Shown here: in pieces, positions 34,351-48,100 of the stretch | How positions within the stretch are numbered: the stretch's first letter is position 1 | Layout: each line of letters opens with the position of its first letter | DNA from: Panax quinquefolius | Taxonomy: Eukaryota > Streptophyta > Magnoliopsida > Apiales > Araliaceae | DNA: 64,000 nucleotides | Assembly: GCA_020205615.1 (NCBI GenBank) | Contig: CM035168.1 | Location: forward strand, 122,721,573 to 122,785,572 | Direction of reading: 5' to 3' | Notes under the pieces: model-generated | What the model saw: only the letters and a program-made list of their open reading frames with translations | Databases searched by the model: none | What the model was told of the DNA's origin: nothing | Program-made: the position numbers and the translations under genes

Positions 34351-36462
34351 GCTTATGAAGTTTAGTTTGTTGTATAGAAATCAAAAATAACTGGGATGTA
34401 CTCAAATTTATTATTAAAGTTGACCTCCCATTCCATTGTTGTAATTTGATGATGGCTTCCTTAATACCTTCTACATTTTTCCTTAAGAGAAAAATAAATG
34501 TTGGGATTTCTCAGAGAATAATATCCTACCCAGTGTATAGAACCCCATAATCAATAGAATTGGTATGAAAGCTTTTTAGTTATAAATTTCCACTACAACC
34601 GGTGTATCGATGTCCGACTGACCTGGTGAAGCCTTCAATAATAGTTCGACTTGCTACAAGCAACAACAAATTGGTCATTTGACCTCCTCCACAATAATTG
34701 GGCATTAGATTAAATTTGTTTTACTAAGACATTACAAGCAATGCATAAAAATAGCCGTTCAATCCAACTTAAATTTTTTGTTGCTATTCAGTATTTCACT
34801 TAAAAAATAAAAATCATTACAATTTTCTTATAGAAGAATTCAGGGATCATTGCAAGGTAACTGCCGAAATGTTAATAACAAGTCCCAAATAACTATAGCA
34901 TCAAGACTTGGAAAGGATTGCCATTTGATGATGTTTATCTCCCATTTGCTACCAGAATCATTTTAAGTTTTCTTACAACCAACATGGCAACGATCATATT
35001 TACCACACTGCACCCAGGGGTGGTCTGACAGGGCCATTTTGTTTACAGCACAAACTAATTCTGTGGAAGGGCTATTCATTGACAATGGATAACCTCTCAA
35101 GTTTAGAAAGTATTTCTGCATTGTGATCAAACATGTAAATAGGAGGAACTATTTTAGTAGAGAGAATGATGAAAAAACAATCACACGAATAGGAATTGAA
35201 TTATGAACTTTGCAATTACAAGAATTCACAAAGTGTGGGATAAATTGACTAAATAGCCAAGTAATTCATAAACCAGAATAATAATAATGAGAGTTGTTCC
35301 TAATTACATCACCCTTGCACCATATTTATACTACTACTAAAAGGAATCCTAATCCTAAAAGGAAATAATAAATTGATTTGGAATCAAAATCTATCTAAAA
35401 AGATTCCAATTTAGTTTGAATGTGATACATTTTAATAGAATTAAAAACTTCCTAAAATTACTAAATAATAATTGAATTTGTTTTTTGTTGTTAAACCCAA
35501 AACTAGTTATGGCTTTTAGGTTTACTTACTACAAATTAATAAGTAAAAATACATCAAATATTTAAATTGTCCATAAATACCTAAAAACATAAATTATATC
35601 GACTTATTATGTGGAAGGGCTAATCTTGACAAAGATAACTCTTCCTGTTGTCAAACACAGCTAAGGAAGACACATAAATCTTGTATTAGGTCTAGGTCCA
35701 TCTTCAATCACCTCATATACCATACATAAAATCAACAAATGATTCATAATTCTGAATGACATTTGTCTACCTTCTATACTTGACCTTAAAATGTTAACTA
35801 TCTATTTTTCAAGAGATTCTGCTATAATATTTTGCACGACACACAAAAAGTGAAATTAAATAATTATGCTTGTAGTAATCTGGTACTGCACTATCTTTAA
35901 TTAAAACTCATCATTCATGGCTAATAAGCTCGTTTTAACCCATCCCTTCTTACAGAAAAAATATTTTATTTTTTTGTAACAGGGACTATCAATTGGTTAA
36001 AGTTTATCGATTGGTGGTAGGATTAAATTCAACCCATAAGGTAACAAACAGAACATGTGATTAAACTCACTCAGCTGAGTGAGTCATAAAGTCTGAACAC
36101 CTCAAAGAAAGAACAAAGGTAATCATTTATTGAGAAATGAGAACTTAAGTAAAAACTGGAACTGATATTTATGAAAAAACTAAATAAAATTTGGACAGAA
36201 ATAGTTTATGATTAAGGAAAAATATTGAAGTACAATCGATCAGAACAAATCCAAAGTTGATCTAAATTTAAAAGGACAAACAATGTTCCTTGTGACCACA
36301 AACAGCAGTCATTCTCTTTTGTTGGACAATTAGCCCACTTTGTTGACCATTGTATACTTATAAAACTATTTTTCAAACACACAAGCCCTTCCTAACAAAT
36401 ATGGAAGAAATGAGTATAGGAAGGGGAAAAATTATAAAAACAATTGGGATATAATACTAACC
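34351..36462. other. Intergenic stretch between convergent CHX20 and ARF-GAP genes
   Basis: The two genes point toward each other, so this holds both 3' ends. I see no further gene. An exact 20-bp palindrome, ACTCACTCAGCTGAGTGAGT, is at 36065-36084. Confidence 0.5.
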
Positions 36463-39400
36463 TTAGAGAAATCCTCCCCCTGTCCAGTTGGAATCCGATT
36501 TACCATTGTGACCCACAGCCTTGTTGCTTTCAGCCCTTTGATAAAAACTATCATATCCATCATCCTTAGCATCATCCCAGCCAGCCCAGCTGTCCCCATT
36601 ATGTGATCCTGTCCCCATGGTAGATGCTTCCTTCTGATTGTCTTTACTATCCCAATCATCCCAGGATCCTGAGCTGACTGAATTAACATGTCCACCAGAT
36701 GAGGTTTGCCCTCCTCCAGTAGAATTCCATCCTTTAGATTCCTGTCCAAATTCCTGATAATATCCATTTCCTTGGGTTTCATTGTTTTGCCATCCATCAT
36801 TCTTCCGGCCACTACTACCTTCTTTGGTGTACTCTTCAACCTTCTGTGAAGCCAGTGCCATGACCCCTTTCATGATCCCCCATGTCTTTTGTCCAATCTC
36901 ACTTGTTTTTGCAGTGACTACGTTGACAGTTTCATTCACCTTGTAATCATAACCGCCTTCTCTCACCTGTGAGAGAAGATGTTATCCATGCAACTGAGTT
37001 TACTACTCATATAGGGTTACTATTTAATTTCAGTACCAAAAGGCTGAAACAAGCAAAAGATAAACAAAGACTTCAAAAGATTATATACTCTCAAAACACT
37101 ACCCGCTCAGTGGCAGCACCAGGATTTTGAGTCAAGAGGCTTTTTCAAATCACAAAATTTATCTGTAAATTTAAATATTTAAGAACAAATAATTAAATAA
37201 GAAATATAAATAAAATTATGAGCATTAGATTTAAATGCCAAATATATATTTAAGGCTTTTTTCAAATCACAAAATTTATCTGTAAATTTAATTTATAATG
37301 AAATTATGAGTAATTTATTTTTAAGGCACAACATTAAAGAGTCATCAAATGAATAATTTTTGAAAAATAAATAGCATAAAAAACCACAATAAAATAATTT
37401 TTATAATTTTTTGTGCTATAAGTAAAAAAGAGGTAAGAAGTGTCAAACTTATACCTCTACATGAAAACTTATTCAACAACAGACTCATCTCAGAAATTTT
37501 ATATGTATTACAACAAAATAAATAAGTTTAAATACCTAATTTATGATTTCAAATATATATTGTAGAATCCTAATTAATTTCATTTACTGCAAGAGATGTC
37601 AAAAACATCAACACAAAAAAATTCATAAGCTCAAACTATAATATACTTGTCACATTTTTTAACTTTAAAGATAAATTATGTAAAATTAGCAGTAAGTTAG
37701 AGTGGTGGAGAGGGAATTCATATTAGAAATAATGTATGGTACATAAAAATTTAGTAAAAGATATCAATAAGACTAAACACTTATCAAGTTTGTTTTGAAA
37801 AGAAAAACAAATTTAAGATTAAAGGAGAGTTTAGAAATTTTAAAAAAATTGTGATTACATACTAATTAAAAAATAATAAAAATTTGGGTAGGCCATGGCA
37901 CGGCCCCGCCTCTATGTTGTACCACCGCTGCTCCCGCTCGAATGAAATTGTAAATATATAAGCTCTTAGGCTTTCATTTCCACATTAGTTCTCACACTCA
38001 GTCCTGCTTTATGCGTTCTACTTTGTAAGATGCAGATACAGATCAATATTATCCAAAAAAGAACTCAAGAAGTCCTATGAAGTATTTCAATTAATTTATT
38101 GGCATAACATTATCTATGTTTCCTCAATGTTATTGCCCATGCTAGGTTGTTCGTCCATGATTATATTTCTAATATAACAGCCACAACTTACAAGCATCAA
38201 GAAAAAAGTTGGCAAGAACTATACTTCAGACCTTTTTACTGGAACTTTAAATGATCTTTTCTCATTTATAGGGACAGGATCTCAAAATAGCCTAATAAGT
38301 CGGAACACTAAAAATTAAAGAAGAGGTCCTAGTCCAATTAGCCAATAGATACGTCTTACTTCTTTCCCTGTCCCTTTGAATCTTCCCAGTTTTGGTTCCA
38401 ATATGAACAACCTTATAATTGAGTACTAAGACCCAGCAGTCTACTTTTTTTTTGTTACACTATTAAACACAAAACAATCAGATCCATTTACATTCGAAGA
38501 CATCATCCTCACAGTTGAACTACTAATAAAGAATCATATGGTGCCTTTTAAGTCATAAAAAGATATTGCTGAATAAAAGAAAACATAAGCATCAACTTTA
38601 TACCTTAGAAGTGAGATCCTTGGTACCAGCTTGCACCACAGTGGCAGCTGATTGCGCAGCCGATGCTGCAACCATAGATAACCTACCAAATCCCTGCACA
38701 ATATATATGCACATTTCTACAAACGATCAACATTTCACAAAAATAGCAACTAAGCCATGCAAAAACATTAAATTTTACCTGAGTAACAGCAGAAAGAACA
38801 TCCCCTTGCGAATTATTCCGTGGCATCTGTGCGGGAGCAGATCCAAACCCTACATACTTCCCTCCCTGAGAGGGTGCCAATCCCTCTGGCCTGGAATCGT
38901 TCTCAGCCATCTTTCTCGCAAAAAAATCCTCCTTTCCGGCAGCCGAAGCCTCCAATTGCGCGCGCGTATAAATATCCAGGGTCGATTTAGACCTTGACGG
39001 AACACCTCCGCCCCCTCCACCGCTCCTAAAATCCCCCACCGACTGATTCCGCCTCACATCCGATGCAGATCTAAACCCTCCGTCATCGAAATTATCCCAA
39101 GTATCCCACCCTCCATTTCCCCCCGAACTACTATTCCTGCCGCCAGCACCAGCACTCAACGGCGGTTTCGTATTTTTAACTGCAACACTTTCCTTCACCA
39201 CCGGTGGGTCCCGCCACGGCCTTCCCTCAGCTAGGGCTTGTATGCGATCCCGGTAAATAGAAGCAGCGTTGGTGTTGTATTTGGTGACGATGTCAGTTTC
39301 TTTAACGACGCCGTATTGAGAAAGGAATTGATTGAACTTTTCGTTGCCACCCGATTCCATTTTTTTGAGCTGGATCTCGGACCAGGAATCCATGGTGACG

Positions 39401-39573
39401 GATCGGACGAAGGAGATGTGGACCCCAAGGCCCCGGTGCTTGCCGGAGCACTCTAAGCACATGAAGATGCCGTAGGATACCGATGCCCACTGGGGGTTTT
39501 TCTGCGAGCAGTCGACGCAGGTCTTGTTTCCCGGTTGGGACTGCAAATCTCGGAGGCGCCGCGATGCCGCCAT
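36463..39573 (-). CDS. AGD7: ADP-ribosylation factor GTPase-activating protein, AGD6/AGD7 type, 462 aa
   Basis: There are three exons on the minus strand: 39573-38779, 38693-38604 and 36966-36463. All are phase 0 with GT/AG junctions. The first 120 residues are the ArfGAP domain. The zinc finger is CVDC...CLEC (C-x2-C-x16-C-x2-C), followed by [20 protein letters not shown] with the catalytic Arg. The rest is low-complexity Gly/Ser/Asp/Trp-rich sequence, including [12 protein letters not shown] and [10 protein letters not shown], typical of AGD6/AGD7. An amphipathic helix-like segment follows ([20 protein letters not shown], then [20 protein letters not shown]). The protein should stimulate GTP hydrolysis by ARF1 on Golgi membranes and affect COPI traffic. 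The choice between AGD6 and AGD7 is not certain. The length is near that of the Arabidopsis proteins. Intron 2 is long (1.64 kb). Confidence 0.9.
37104..37931. mobile_element. Possible non-autonomous element in intron 2 of the ARF-GAP gene
   Basis: The left edge CAGTGGCAGCACCAGGATTTT and the reverse-complemented right edge AGCGGTGGTACAACATAGAG are roughly inverted. The right end has GGGTAGGCCATGGC, wording often seen at plant DNA-element ends. Two copies of TTTTTCAAATCACAAAATTT lie at about 37140 and 37258. The boundaries are weak and there is no clear target duplication. Confidence 0.3.
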
Positions 39574-40953
39574 TGTTAGGATTTGTCGGATTGGATCGTG
39601 GTGGATCCAGATTTCGAATAATCGGATCTGTGAGAATCCAGAGAAATTAAGGAGAGATAAAGTTGACTGGTTGGAGAAGAGAGAGGAAGAGACCCTTCCC
39701 TTTCTTTTTCTTCTTCTTCTCAGAAAAAAGAAAGAGAAAAGGAATTGTGCACGATAGCCGACACCATCAAAATATTAGGGGTCAATAACGGCTGGAATTA
39801 CGAATAAAGTACGCACTCCATCTCTCAAATTATTTATGGTTTTATATAATGCAGGAATTAACTGCAATTTTTTCTAAATTATTTTCATAAGAAAATGTTA
39901 TAATATAATAATTATAAAAATTTAAAAATATTATAGATAATTAATATTATATAATTATTTTTTTAATTATTATGCATAACTCTTAAACGTTATATATTAT
40001 GAGACAAAATAATATAATTTAACATATTAAAAAGGTATTGATCCGTAATAAATAATTACTATCAATTAAAATTGTCCATATATCTATTATATAATATTAG
40101 ATCAAAAGGGTAGGATAAAAAAAATATTCCACGTTCACCATCATTAATAGCTGATGAAAATTTTATCAAATTACCGTTTAACTCAAGGCTAGATTCAAGT
40201 TAAAGAGGCTAAAATTTCTCAATCCACTATTAATTGTAATCGACACATTACAAAGGTTCCAAGAGTTTTTGATCCCCTATTCTGCTACAATTATTATCAC
40301 GGTAAATAGTAACTGAAAAAAACATATTTATCCGTATTCTTCGATATTTAAAAAAAATGAATATATCCGTATTCGATTTAAAAGTATCCGTAAATCAATA
40401 TATTTTTTTTAATCATGTGAGTCGTACCAATATGTACGAACAAATCATGTGGATCATACTAATATGTATATATGAACGATTTTATGTGATAATAGCATTA
40501 CTTATTAGGTTATTATTGTGTCGTAGGATCGTTGATTTTGATTACACTTGGACTCAAATATCATGCATATCATATCTACAAACAAACTGTGGTCGACAGT
40601 GCAAGTTTTACATAAAGACCCTGCAGGTTTTCTTTGGAACTTTGTAGGTTTCTCCAATACAGCCGAATTTCGTGTGTGATCTTTGAAAAAGCTTATAATT
40701 TGTATATAACTGAACCATTTGTTGTGAAAAGTTTTAAACCTAGTTATGAGCTAGTGTTGTATGCCTGACGAGACAACATCATCCTTGATCCGTTTATACG
40801 AATCTCACTTTTGTGCTGTTTCATCTGCTTCGGTAGATATATGACAGTCCCACTTTTTCCTATATATACAAGATTAATAATCATGCCTCTCGCCAAACAG
40901 TAAACACTTGGTGGTTGTGGTGTTAATTAGCCTTCTCGTCAGTGTTTTGGACC

Positions 40954-40989
<36 letters not shown>

Positions 40990-42435
40990 TGTGATGCTAA
41001 ATCGTAGCTGGATTCTGCCCGGAACTGGAAGCTTTTGGAGCTAATTAAGTTTCCAACATCTATATATATATATATATATATATATGTTAGAACAAAGAAT
41101 TAATGGAAAATTACATTACTTAGATTGATGATTATTCTTTCCTCGCTAGGGATCTAGAATAAGAAGTCAAAAGGCGGAGGGGCCGGAGGGTCCTTATCCA
41201 TTGACCGGCCCCTACTATTATAAACCAGGTACGGGAAGGTGGTTTCTTCAGCAAGATATATCATACATGATTAATGATTCTACTAATTTGCCGGGAGAGC
41301 AGAGAAGAAGAGAGCAGGAGGTGCATGGAGCTAAAAGAGGAGGAGTATCACTCCTCGACTCGCATTGTTCATATAAAAGATAAAGGAGATTATCCTAAAG
41401 AAGCTTTTTCTAAGGGTAAGCAAAGCAGGCTAAGCTGAAACTTCAACCTTGCTAGAAATTCATGCTTTTGCTTAGCATGGGGCTTGGTCGAAGTGAATAT
41501 TAATTGGCACCAATCTACGATGGCATTCGGGGAAGCAGAAAGCAGCAGTAGTAATACAGATCTCTTAATATATTGATGCCTTGGGCTTGATTAACTTTCA
41601 GTTTGAAAGAAAGCTGCAAGCATAAGCAAATGTACCTTTGGGTGTATGTACATGTCTGTCTGATTAGACCTAACAATTTTGGTTGATAGGTATAAAATAA
41701 AAATTATAAATGGACATAATTAATAAACTGCTGCATGTGGACTATTCATTGAGTTCCAATTATATAGTTACTTCAAAGTGAGCTCATTTCGAAATTTATT
41801 TATTATACTTCTAACTAATTTTACTCTCACCATTTAAGATTTTATATTTTCTCTTCCTAAAAAAAAGTTAATTAGGTGCAAATCATTTACTTCATTCTGA
41901 TTTGGTTCCCATCCACATTTCCTACGTACAATTTCATCCAATATAATCTAATATATTAATTATTTGATCTTAACAATTTTGTTAGGAATGATCAAGATAT
42001 GTCGATAGATAGTTGATGATATTAAGATGAATCCTACCAAAATTCTAATAATAAAAAAATATTTTTCCATTAAAAGTTTAAAAGAATTTTTAACTATTAA
42101 AATTTTGAAGAAAAATTTACTTGTTCATCAAATGTTAAAAAAATTAAAATATTCTTAAATTTTCAAATAATTATGTTATTCAATATAATAAATTAATTCA
42201 CGGGTGTTATTTTAATTATATACAACTATAAGAAAAAGAAAAAGGTACATTTGATGAAATTGGGGAATGAGTAACGGAGGAGATCCAAGTCCACTTCCTT
42301 ATAAATGCTATATTTGCTCTCTCCCATGTCTTTTTTCACGTTTCTCTCTATTTTTCCACGGCTGTGTTTTCTTCTTGGGAAATTACTAACAATCTTAGCT
42401 TATTACTTGGTTTAAAGTTTAAACTACAAATTTTT

Positions 42436-42439
<4 letters not shown>
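39574..42439. other. Intergenic stretch upstream of the ARF-GAP and the dehydrogenase pseudogene
   Basis: Bases 39574-39760 would be the ARF-GAP 5' UTR and promoter (TTCTTCTTCTTCT run). (TA)n tracts lie at 40958-40987 and 41061-41084. The less AT-rich block 41160-41420 (purine-rich, GGAGAGCAGAGAAGAAGAGA) has no long frame and no hairpin that I can support. No gene. Confidence 0.45.

Positions 42440-42470
<31 letters not shown>
42440..42470 (+). promoter_or_regulatory. (TA)n tract 43 bp upstream of the dehydrogenase pseudogene start
   Basis: The run ends 43 bp before the ATG at 42514 and is followed by TTTCTCTCTCTCC. Its position is like that seen at the FUSC, CHX20 and UNC93 genes. Function is inference. 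Confidence 0.3.
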
Positions 42471-42473
<3 letters not shown>

Positions 42474-42513
42474 CTCTCTCTCCTAGTTGCGCGCAGGATA
42501 CAAATTAAGATCG

Positions 42514-44061
42514 ATGGATATCTTTTCGATGGTGACAGGATTGCCGGGTCCAAGTGGATTTGGATCAGCTTCAACTGCTGAACAAGTCACAGAGGGGATT
42601 GATGCTAGCAATCTCACTGTTATTGTCACCGGTAATATTATGTATATATATACATATATGTATATAATAAAAGAGTAGCAATTTGAATGAAAATTAAAAA
42701 GAAAAGGGAAGGAGGGTGGACAGTTTCAATGTGAATATATAGAGATTATGATTTTGAGATGAAAAGAAGTAGTATTGTTTAAAATGAGGGTGGTGCATGC
42801 AGGAGGGGGAAGTGGGATTGGGTTGGAGACAGCAAGAGTGTTGGCACTTCGGAATGCTCATGTTATTATAGGTGCAAGGAACACAGATGCTGCAATCGAA
42901 GCAAAACAGCTCATCCTTAAAGACCACATAACAGCTCGTGTTGATGTTCTAAAACTTGACCTTTGCTCCTTCAATTCCGTCAAGGCCTTTGCTCATAGCT
43001 TCAAGGCTTTAGATTTGGTGATAATTAATTAATTATAATCGGAATGAAATATTGTTTTTGTTTGTTTTTTTCTCAGGGCATTTCCTCTTGACAAACCTAC
43101 TACTTGACAAGATGAAGGACACTGCAAAATCTAGTGTGTTCAAGGCAGGATTGTGAATTTGTCCTCAATAGCCCACCACAACACTTATGAAGAAGGAATA
43201 CTATTCGATAAGATCAATGATGAAAAGAGGTGAGGATACCTCGAGGTATATATATAGATATAGATATATAATTTATGCTACTCTATATGTTATATTGATC
43301 AATAATTATGTGATGTTTACATTCCCTTATTAAACTTTTTGGCACAAAATCAGTTATTCGGATAAGAAGGCATATGGACAATCAAAATTAGCAAATATAT
43401 TGCATGCCAACGAGCTCTCTCGACGTTTGCAGGTGATTCCGTTTAGGAATTTTGGGTTCTTTTTCCTCTTCTGGACCCATCTACGTACACCAAATATTTA
43501 CAGTTTTTATTAACCATGATTCTTTGCTCCAATTGAAGGAAGAGGGAGCAAATATGACAGTGAACTCCGTGCATCCAGGATTAATAATGACAAATCTCTA
43601 TAAATACTCTGCCACTCTCTTTAGTAAGTACTACTATAGTGTGGTCGTCCACAGTAAAAACACATAATCCCAACTACTTGAGTTATTTTCTAATTTGAGT
43701 TCTGGAAAAAAAATAATTATCAGGAATCTTTAAGCTGGCCACTCCTCTCATATGGAAGAACATCCCGCAGGTAACTTAACTGATGTCCAAGTAAAGAACA
43801 TTCATTATGTAAAGTGTTTTAAATAACCGAGTACGTAGAAACGAATACATATTAGAGTTTGAATCCATAGTCTTGAGCTATTTTTATTCTTTTCAGGGGG
43901 CAGCCACAACTTGTTATGTAGCTCTCCACCCAAAGTTGAAAGGTGTAACCGGGAAGTATTTTGATGACTGCAACGAATGGCTGCCGAGCAAATTTGCAAC
44001 AGATGAAAAGTTGGCCAAGAATCTGTTTGACTTGAGCAGCAAGTTGGTTAACTCTGCTTAA
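42514..44061 (+). pseudogene. Short-chain dehydrogenase/reductase, TIC32-like, broken
   Basis: The recognisable exons are 42514-42631, 42803-43017, 43077-43229, 43354-43432, 43539-43623, 43724-43770 and 43897-44061. They show the Rossmann nucleotide motif TGGGSGIG, the segment RVDVLKLDLCSFNSVKAF, the catalytic YxxxK (YGQSK) and the end GVTGKYFDDCNEWLPSKF. This is the layout of plant TIC32-like retinol-dehydrogenase-type SDRs. Two defects are visible. The ~30 residues carrying the NNAG motif, between ALDL and GHFLLTN, are missing, leaving exons 2 and 3 out of phase. One base is lost near 43135 (AGTGTGTTC where AGTGGTGTTC would keep frame), so the frame hits TGA soon after. The other junctions remain good, so loss of function looks recent. 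Confidence 0.8.
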
Positions 44062-44545
44062 TTGTAATGTAGAGAATTGATATTTCCATAAGCAAAAGAT
44101 TCCTCTAATTAGTACTGACCTGGCTAACTAGTCCAAGTACTGCTCTTAGAAGATGGCAAGGCTAGTTTCCAACATGGCCATTACTTTCCTAGACAAAGCA
44201 AAACTCTGACAAACTTACAATATTATGTCATAAACTGATGGGAGTGAGTTTTAATCCTCTTGCAAAATTTCAAAGAGTTGTACAAGAGATGAATTAATTT
44301 TGAGATTTTGCCTAAAATGTTTTAAGTTCCAAGCTCAACTTCAAATTTACTAGAATTGCACATGGCTTTCTTGGTAGTACAATTGGGAGTTTTCTTGGTA
44401 TTACTGATCAGCAAATAAACAGCTTCTTCTCTAATAAACAATTCATGTGTGCCATTTTCAAAGCAAAATATCAGAGAGCAGCATAACAAGAATCTTTGGA
44501 TTGGAAAATCATAACTGATAACTTTGTACAAAATACCAGCATTTT
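43987..44545 (+). repeat. Original of a local duplication: last exon end plus 3' flank of the dehydrogenase
   Basis: The blocks AAATTTGCAACAGATGAAAA, AAGATGGCAAGGCT, GGGAGTTTT, CATAACAAGAATC and GATAACTTTGTACAA recur in order at 44730-45095. Confidence 0.65.
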
Positions 44546-44729
44546 AGACACGTTTGTTTATTAGTATTAATTTAGCACTCACTTGTGCAGTACTCCTACA
44601 GCTCTTTTACCCATTTATAGAACAATGTACTGGTGAAGAAGGAAGATAGGTTTCAGAAATGGTCCAGAATTAAAATTTGTTGTAAATGGGAGAGAGAGAG
44701 ATAATGATGGAGAATGTACAAAGAATGGA

Positions 44730-45095
44730 GAGCAAATTTGCAACAGATGAAAAGTTGACGAAGAATCTGTGGGACTAAGCAGCAAGCTGGTTGGTTAACT
44801 CTGCTTAATTTTAATATACTCCTGAAGTTGGTAATTAGTATTGTTGTGGCTACGACCAGTCCAGGTCCAGCTGCTTTTACAAGATGGCAAGGCTTGTTTA
44901 ATTTCTTGATAGTACAGTTGGGAGTTTTATTAGTAATATTATTACGCCAAATAAACAGATTCTAGTTTAATAAACAACTGGTGTCTACTACTTTAAAAGA
45001 GAAACAGAGAATCAGAGAGTGTCATAACAAGAATCATCTTTGAGTTGAAAAAACATAACTAGCTGATGACTTTGTACAATATAACAGCATTCTTT
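44730..45095 (+). repeat. Duplicate of the dehydrogenase last-exon end and 3' flank
   Basis: The piece AAATTTGCAACAGATGAAAAG, then a diverged GTTAACTCTGCTTAA, copies the end of the last exon. The next 300 bp copy its 3' flank with many substitutions and small gaps. It is clearly older than the THO4-like exon duplication. It has no coding value by itself. Confidence 0.65.
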
Positions 45096-45173
45096 ATTAA
45101 TTTCACATGTGGATACAACTTGATAATGCAATACATTGCATGTCAATACTGTTTCAGAAGAAAACTTGTTTGA

Positions 45174-48100
45174 TCAATAACAAGAAGCATTAGACGAGAA
45201 TGCTCTCTCCACTTTAACTGTCAGAAAAAGAAAACCAGCAACCGAGATGCAGAGAGAAACAAGCATAACCACTAAAATGTCCTGAAATGAAATGTACGGG
45301 CTCACAAAATAGAAAACTGCAAATGAAGCACTATGCCAAACCCTATATTGTGCAAATGATCCTTCCTGTTTCCACAAGGTAGTATTAAATTAAAAGCCCC
45401 GTCAAACTAAGGCCAAATAACATTACTCCTGGAACAAAATGTAAAGGCTAATTCTCCAAAACAGAAAACTAATATATAAATGAATGATATGAAATCAATG
45501 TATATGATAATGTTAATATATTGCTTGGAAATTAAATGGATTGCCAATATTTGATGATTTTAATACAAGGACCAGACCAGAACAAGGCTCAAACACACCC
45601 CCTACTCTCCATGTTTCCTTTTGATTCCAGTTAACAGAAGTTACACACTATATAATTGGTTTTAATCTTCAATCATCATTAACTCCAGTCATGTCTTTTT
45701 AATACTCCAAGTTGTTTGTTATCACTGTTTTCGTTACCACATTTTCCTTTAAAAAAAATTATATTTCAGACAATTTTTATTTATTTAGCACCAACTGGTG
45801 CACTCCTACACCTCTATTCAGTGTTTTCACCCATTTCTAGAACAATGTACTGGTCATGAAGGAAGCTAGGTTGCCTGGCATTCTAGTCCAAGCAGAATGC
45901 ACCAATCAATTATGTATTTTAAGATTACAGCTTACCTTAATTTAGGACAGTGATAGTAACTTGATTCGTAGAAGAAAAGTTACTTAGAATCATAAGCATT
46001 TAAAGAAAGAGAAATTTCTCCTACTGATTTTATGCACACAACAGTAAATAATTCAACTCATCAAGAACAGGATACGCTCAAGGGCTTCAAGACATATTCA
46101 TGCAGTGACAAAGCATAACAAGATTAACATTACATGGTGTTTTCTAAAATGATAATGATAAAATCAGCGGTACAAGCTACAAAATTCATGTTATGAAGCA
46201 AGCAAAAGTACCACATTGACCGAGGTATGCCAAACAAGGATTCTATTAGAACAAGTTAAAGGAGAACCTTTTTGGCCTGGAAGAAAGTCAGAGTAAACAA
46301 AAGTTGACACAAGTTAAGGGAATGAATTTGTACCGTATAGTGCTTGAACAGCATAGCAACCAACGCGTTAAGCTGAGTATTGAACATTCCATTACTAATG
46401 CCCAATATCGCTGCTATGAGAAGAGGGAATATAGCGCCAAATAATCCAGTACTTGTGCTGCATAATTCCACGAGGAAGAACAAACAAAATCTTAATGAGA
46501 GAGATATGGGAGTATTAGATGGTTATTAAATCATTTAATACAGTCAAGAACATCAGGTTTCTAAAAAACTTGAGAATACTTGTGTTGGCAGGAAAGCTTA
46601 TTGTTAGTATTTATAGTTTGTGGTTTTAATGATGACAATGTTTATATGGGCTTAATTGATTTTATTTTGGCTTATAATTTAATTGGGTCGTGTTATTCAA
46701 ATAATTTTATGCATATTAATTATATGATATATAATAGTGTGCATGGGTTAATCACTTTGTCTCCTAGCTCACGAAAGTTAATGCAATATTGGAGTGAGTA
46801 AATCAAGGTGGTTATTTTTGTCACATGCCTTAAATTTTTATATATAGAATATATATATGTTTATATCCAATCCTGTTATGCTTTAAAGACTAATTCAAAT
46901 TGGAGTAATTTAAGGAGATTGAAAATCTGTTTAATATTCCTTAAATTTCTCATATTTTATTGTGGGGTTATACCCTTCCAATATATATATGTTATTTGTT
47001 ATATATATATTGAGCTACCAATTTAAATGTATTTGGGAGATTTTTTAGGAATTGGTTTTATGAAGGATTCTTATTTAAAGTTGATGGAGATGTTATTTTG
47101 TCACATGCTAAACAGTAATTGCTATTTTTAAGGGATCTTGCTAATTGCTAATAGGACTCTTTCAACTAGTATTTGATTTTCATTTGACTTCTTCATAGCT
47201 GTATTTCCTTATCTACTGATGTTGTCATTGGTAACGTGGATCTCCTATTTCAATCAAAAAGATATAGCCGTTGCAGGAGGAATTGGAAGGTTTCATAGCC
47301 GTTGCTCTCTTTTTGATATATATACTGTTTACACGGCTTCAAAAAGAACACAAGACTACCGAACAGAAACTCTTCAAGCTATCCAAGATACACATCAATT
47401 ATCATATCATTCTTTTAGTCTTGGTTTACGGTGTTCGTGTATTCCTTATTTCATATATATTGTAAACATAGTACAAGTCTAGGTTGGCTTGGAGTTTTTA
47501 TTTTAGTAATATTCAGTCTGTACAACGAAGGTATCAAAGTCTCAGAGGTGAGAGGTGCTGCAGAGGTGCAAAGGGGGCAGAGGTGTCTAATCGATTGTCG
47601 TTGTAACAGGGAGTTTTATTATCTTTGTAATTGCTGAATATTATTTTAATAAAGTGAGTCTCCAATCCTAATTGGGATTAGACGTGGATTAGGCCACTAG
47701 AGTAGAGGATAGGGACTGAACCACGTAAAAAATCTCAGTGTGATTTTCTATTGTTTTGCTTCTGTTTTTTTTTTGCTTCAATATTCTGCAGTTTCTGTTT
47801 ACGTCGAAAAAGTTTTACACTAATACGGACAGGTATTGTCTGTCCGTTATAGTTTATAACAGACAAAGTATATAACTAATACGGACAGGGTTAGACCGTC
47901 CGATTACAGTCTGCTATAGTAAACTTTGAAAATTGGCCGCTGTAGATCACTTCTAAGTATTTACACCTATTCACCTCCCCTCTAGGTGTTCTTAATTACA
48001 GAATTACACTTATGTGTGCTTCTTATTAGCTTTAAGTAAATTAAAAGCATCAGGTTCTCCGCAGCAACAACAAATACGAGAACAGAAAAGGAGTACTACT

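Noticed and set aside
38566..38997. 143-codon plus-strand frame across the ARF-GAP gene
   Set aside because: It is antisense to exons 1-2 of a clearly conserved gene and has no motif of its own.
41160..41420. Purine-rich, less AT-rich block as a non-coding RNA or microRNA precursor
   Set aside because: I could not find a long hairpin or a known microRNA sequence in it.
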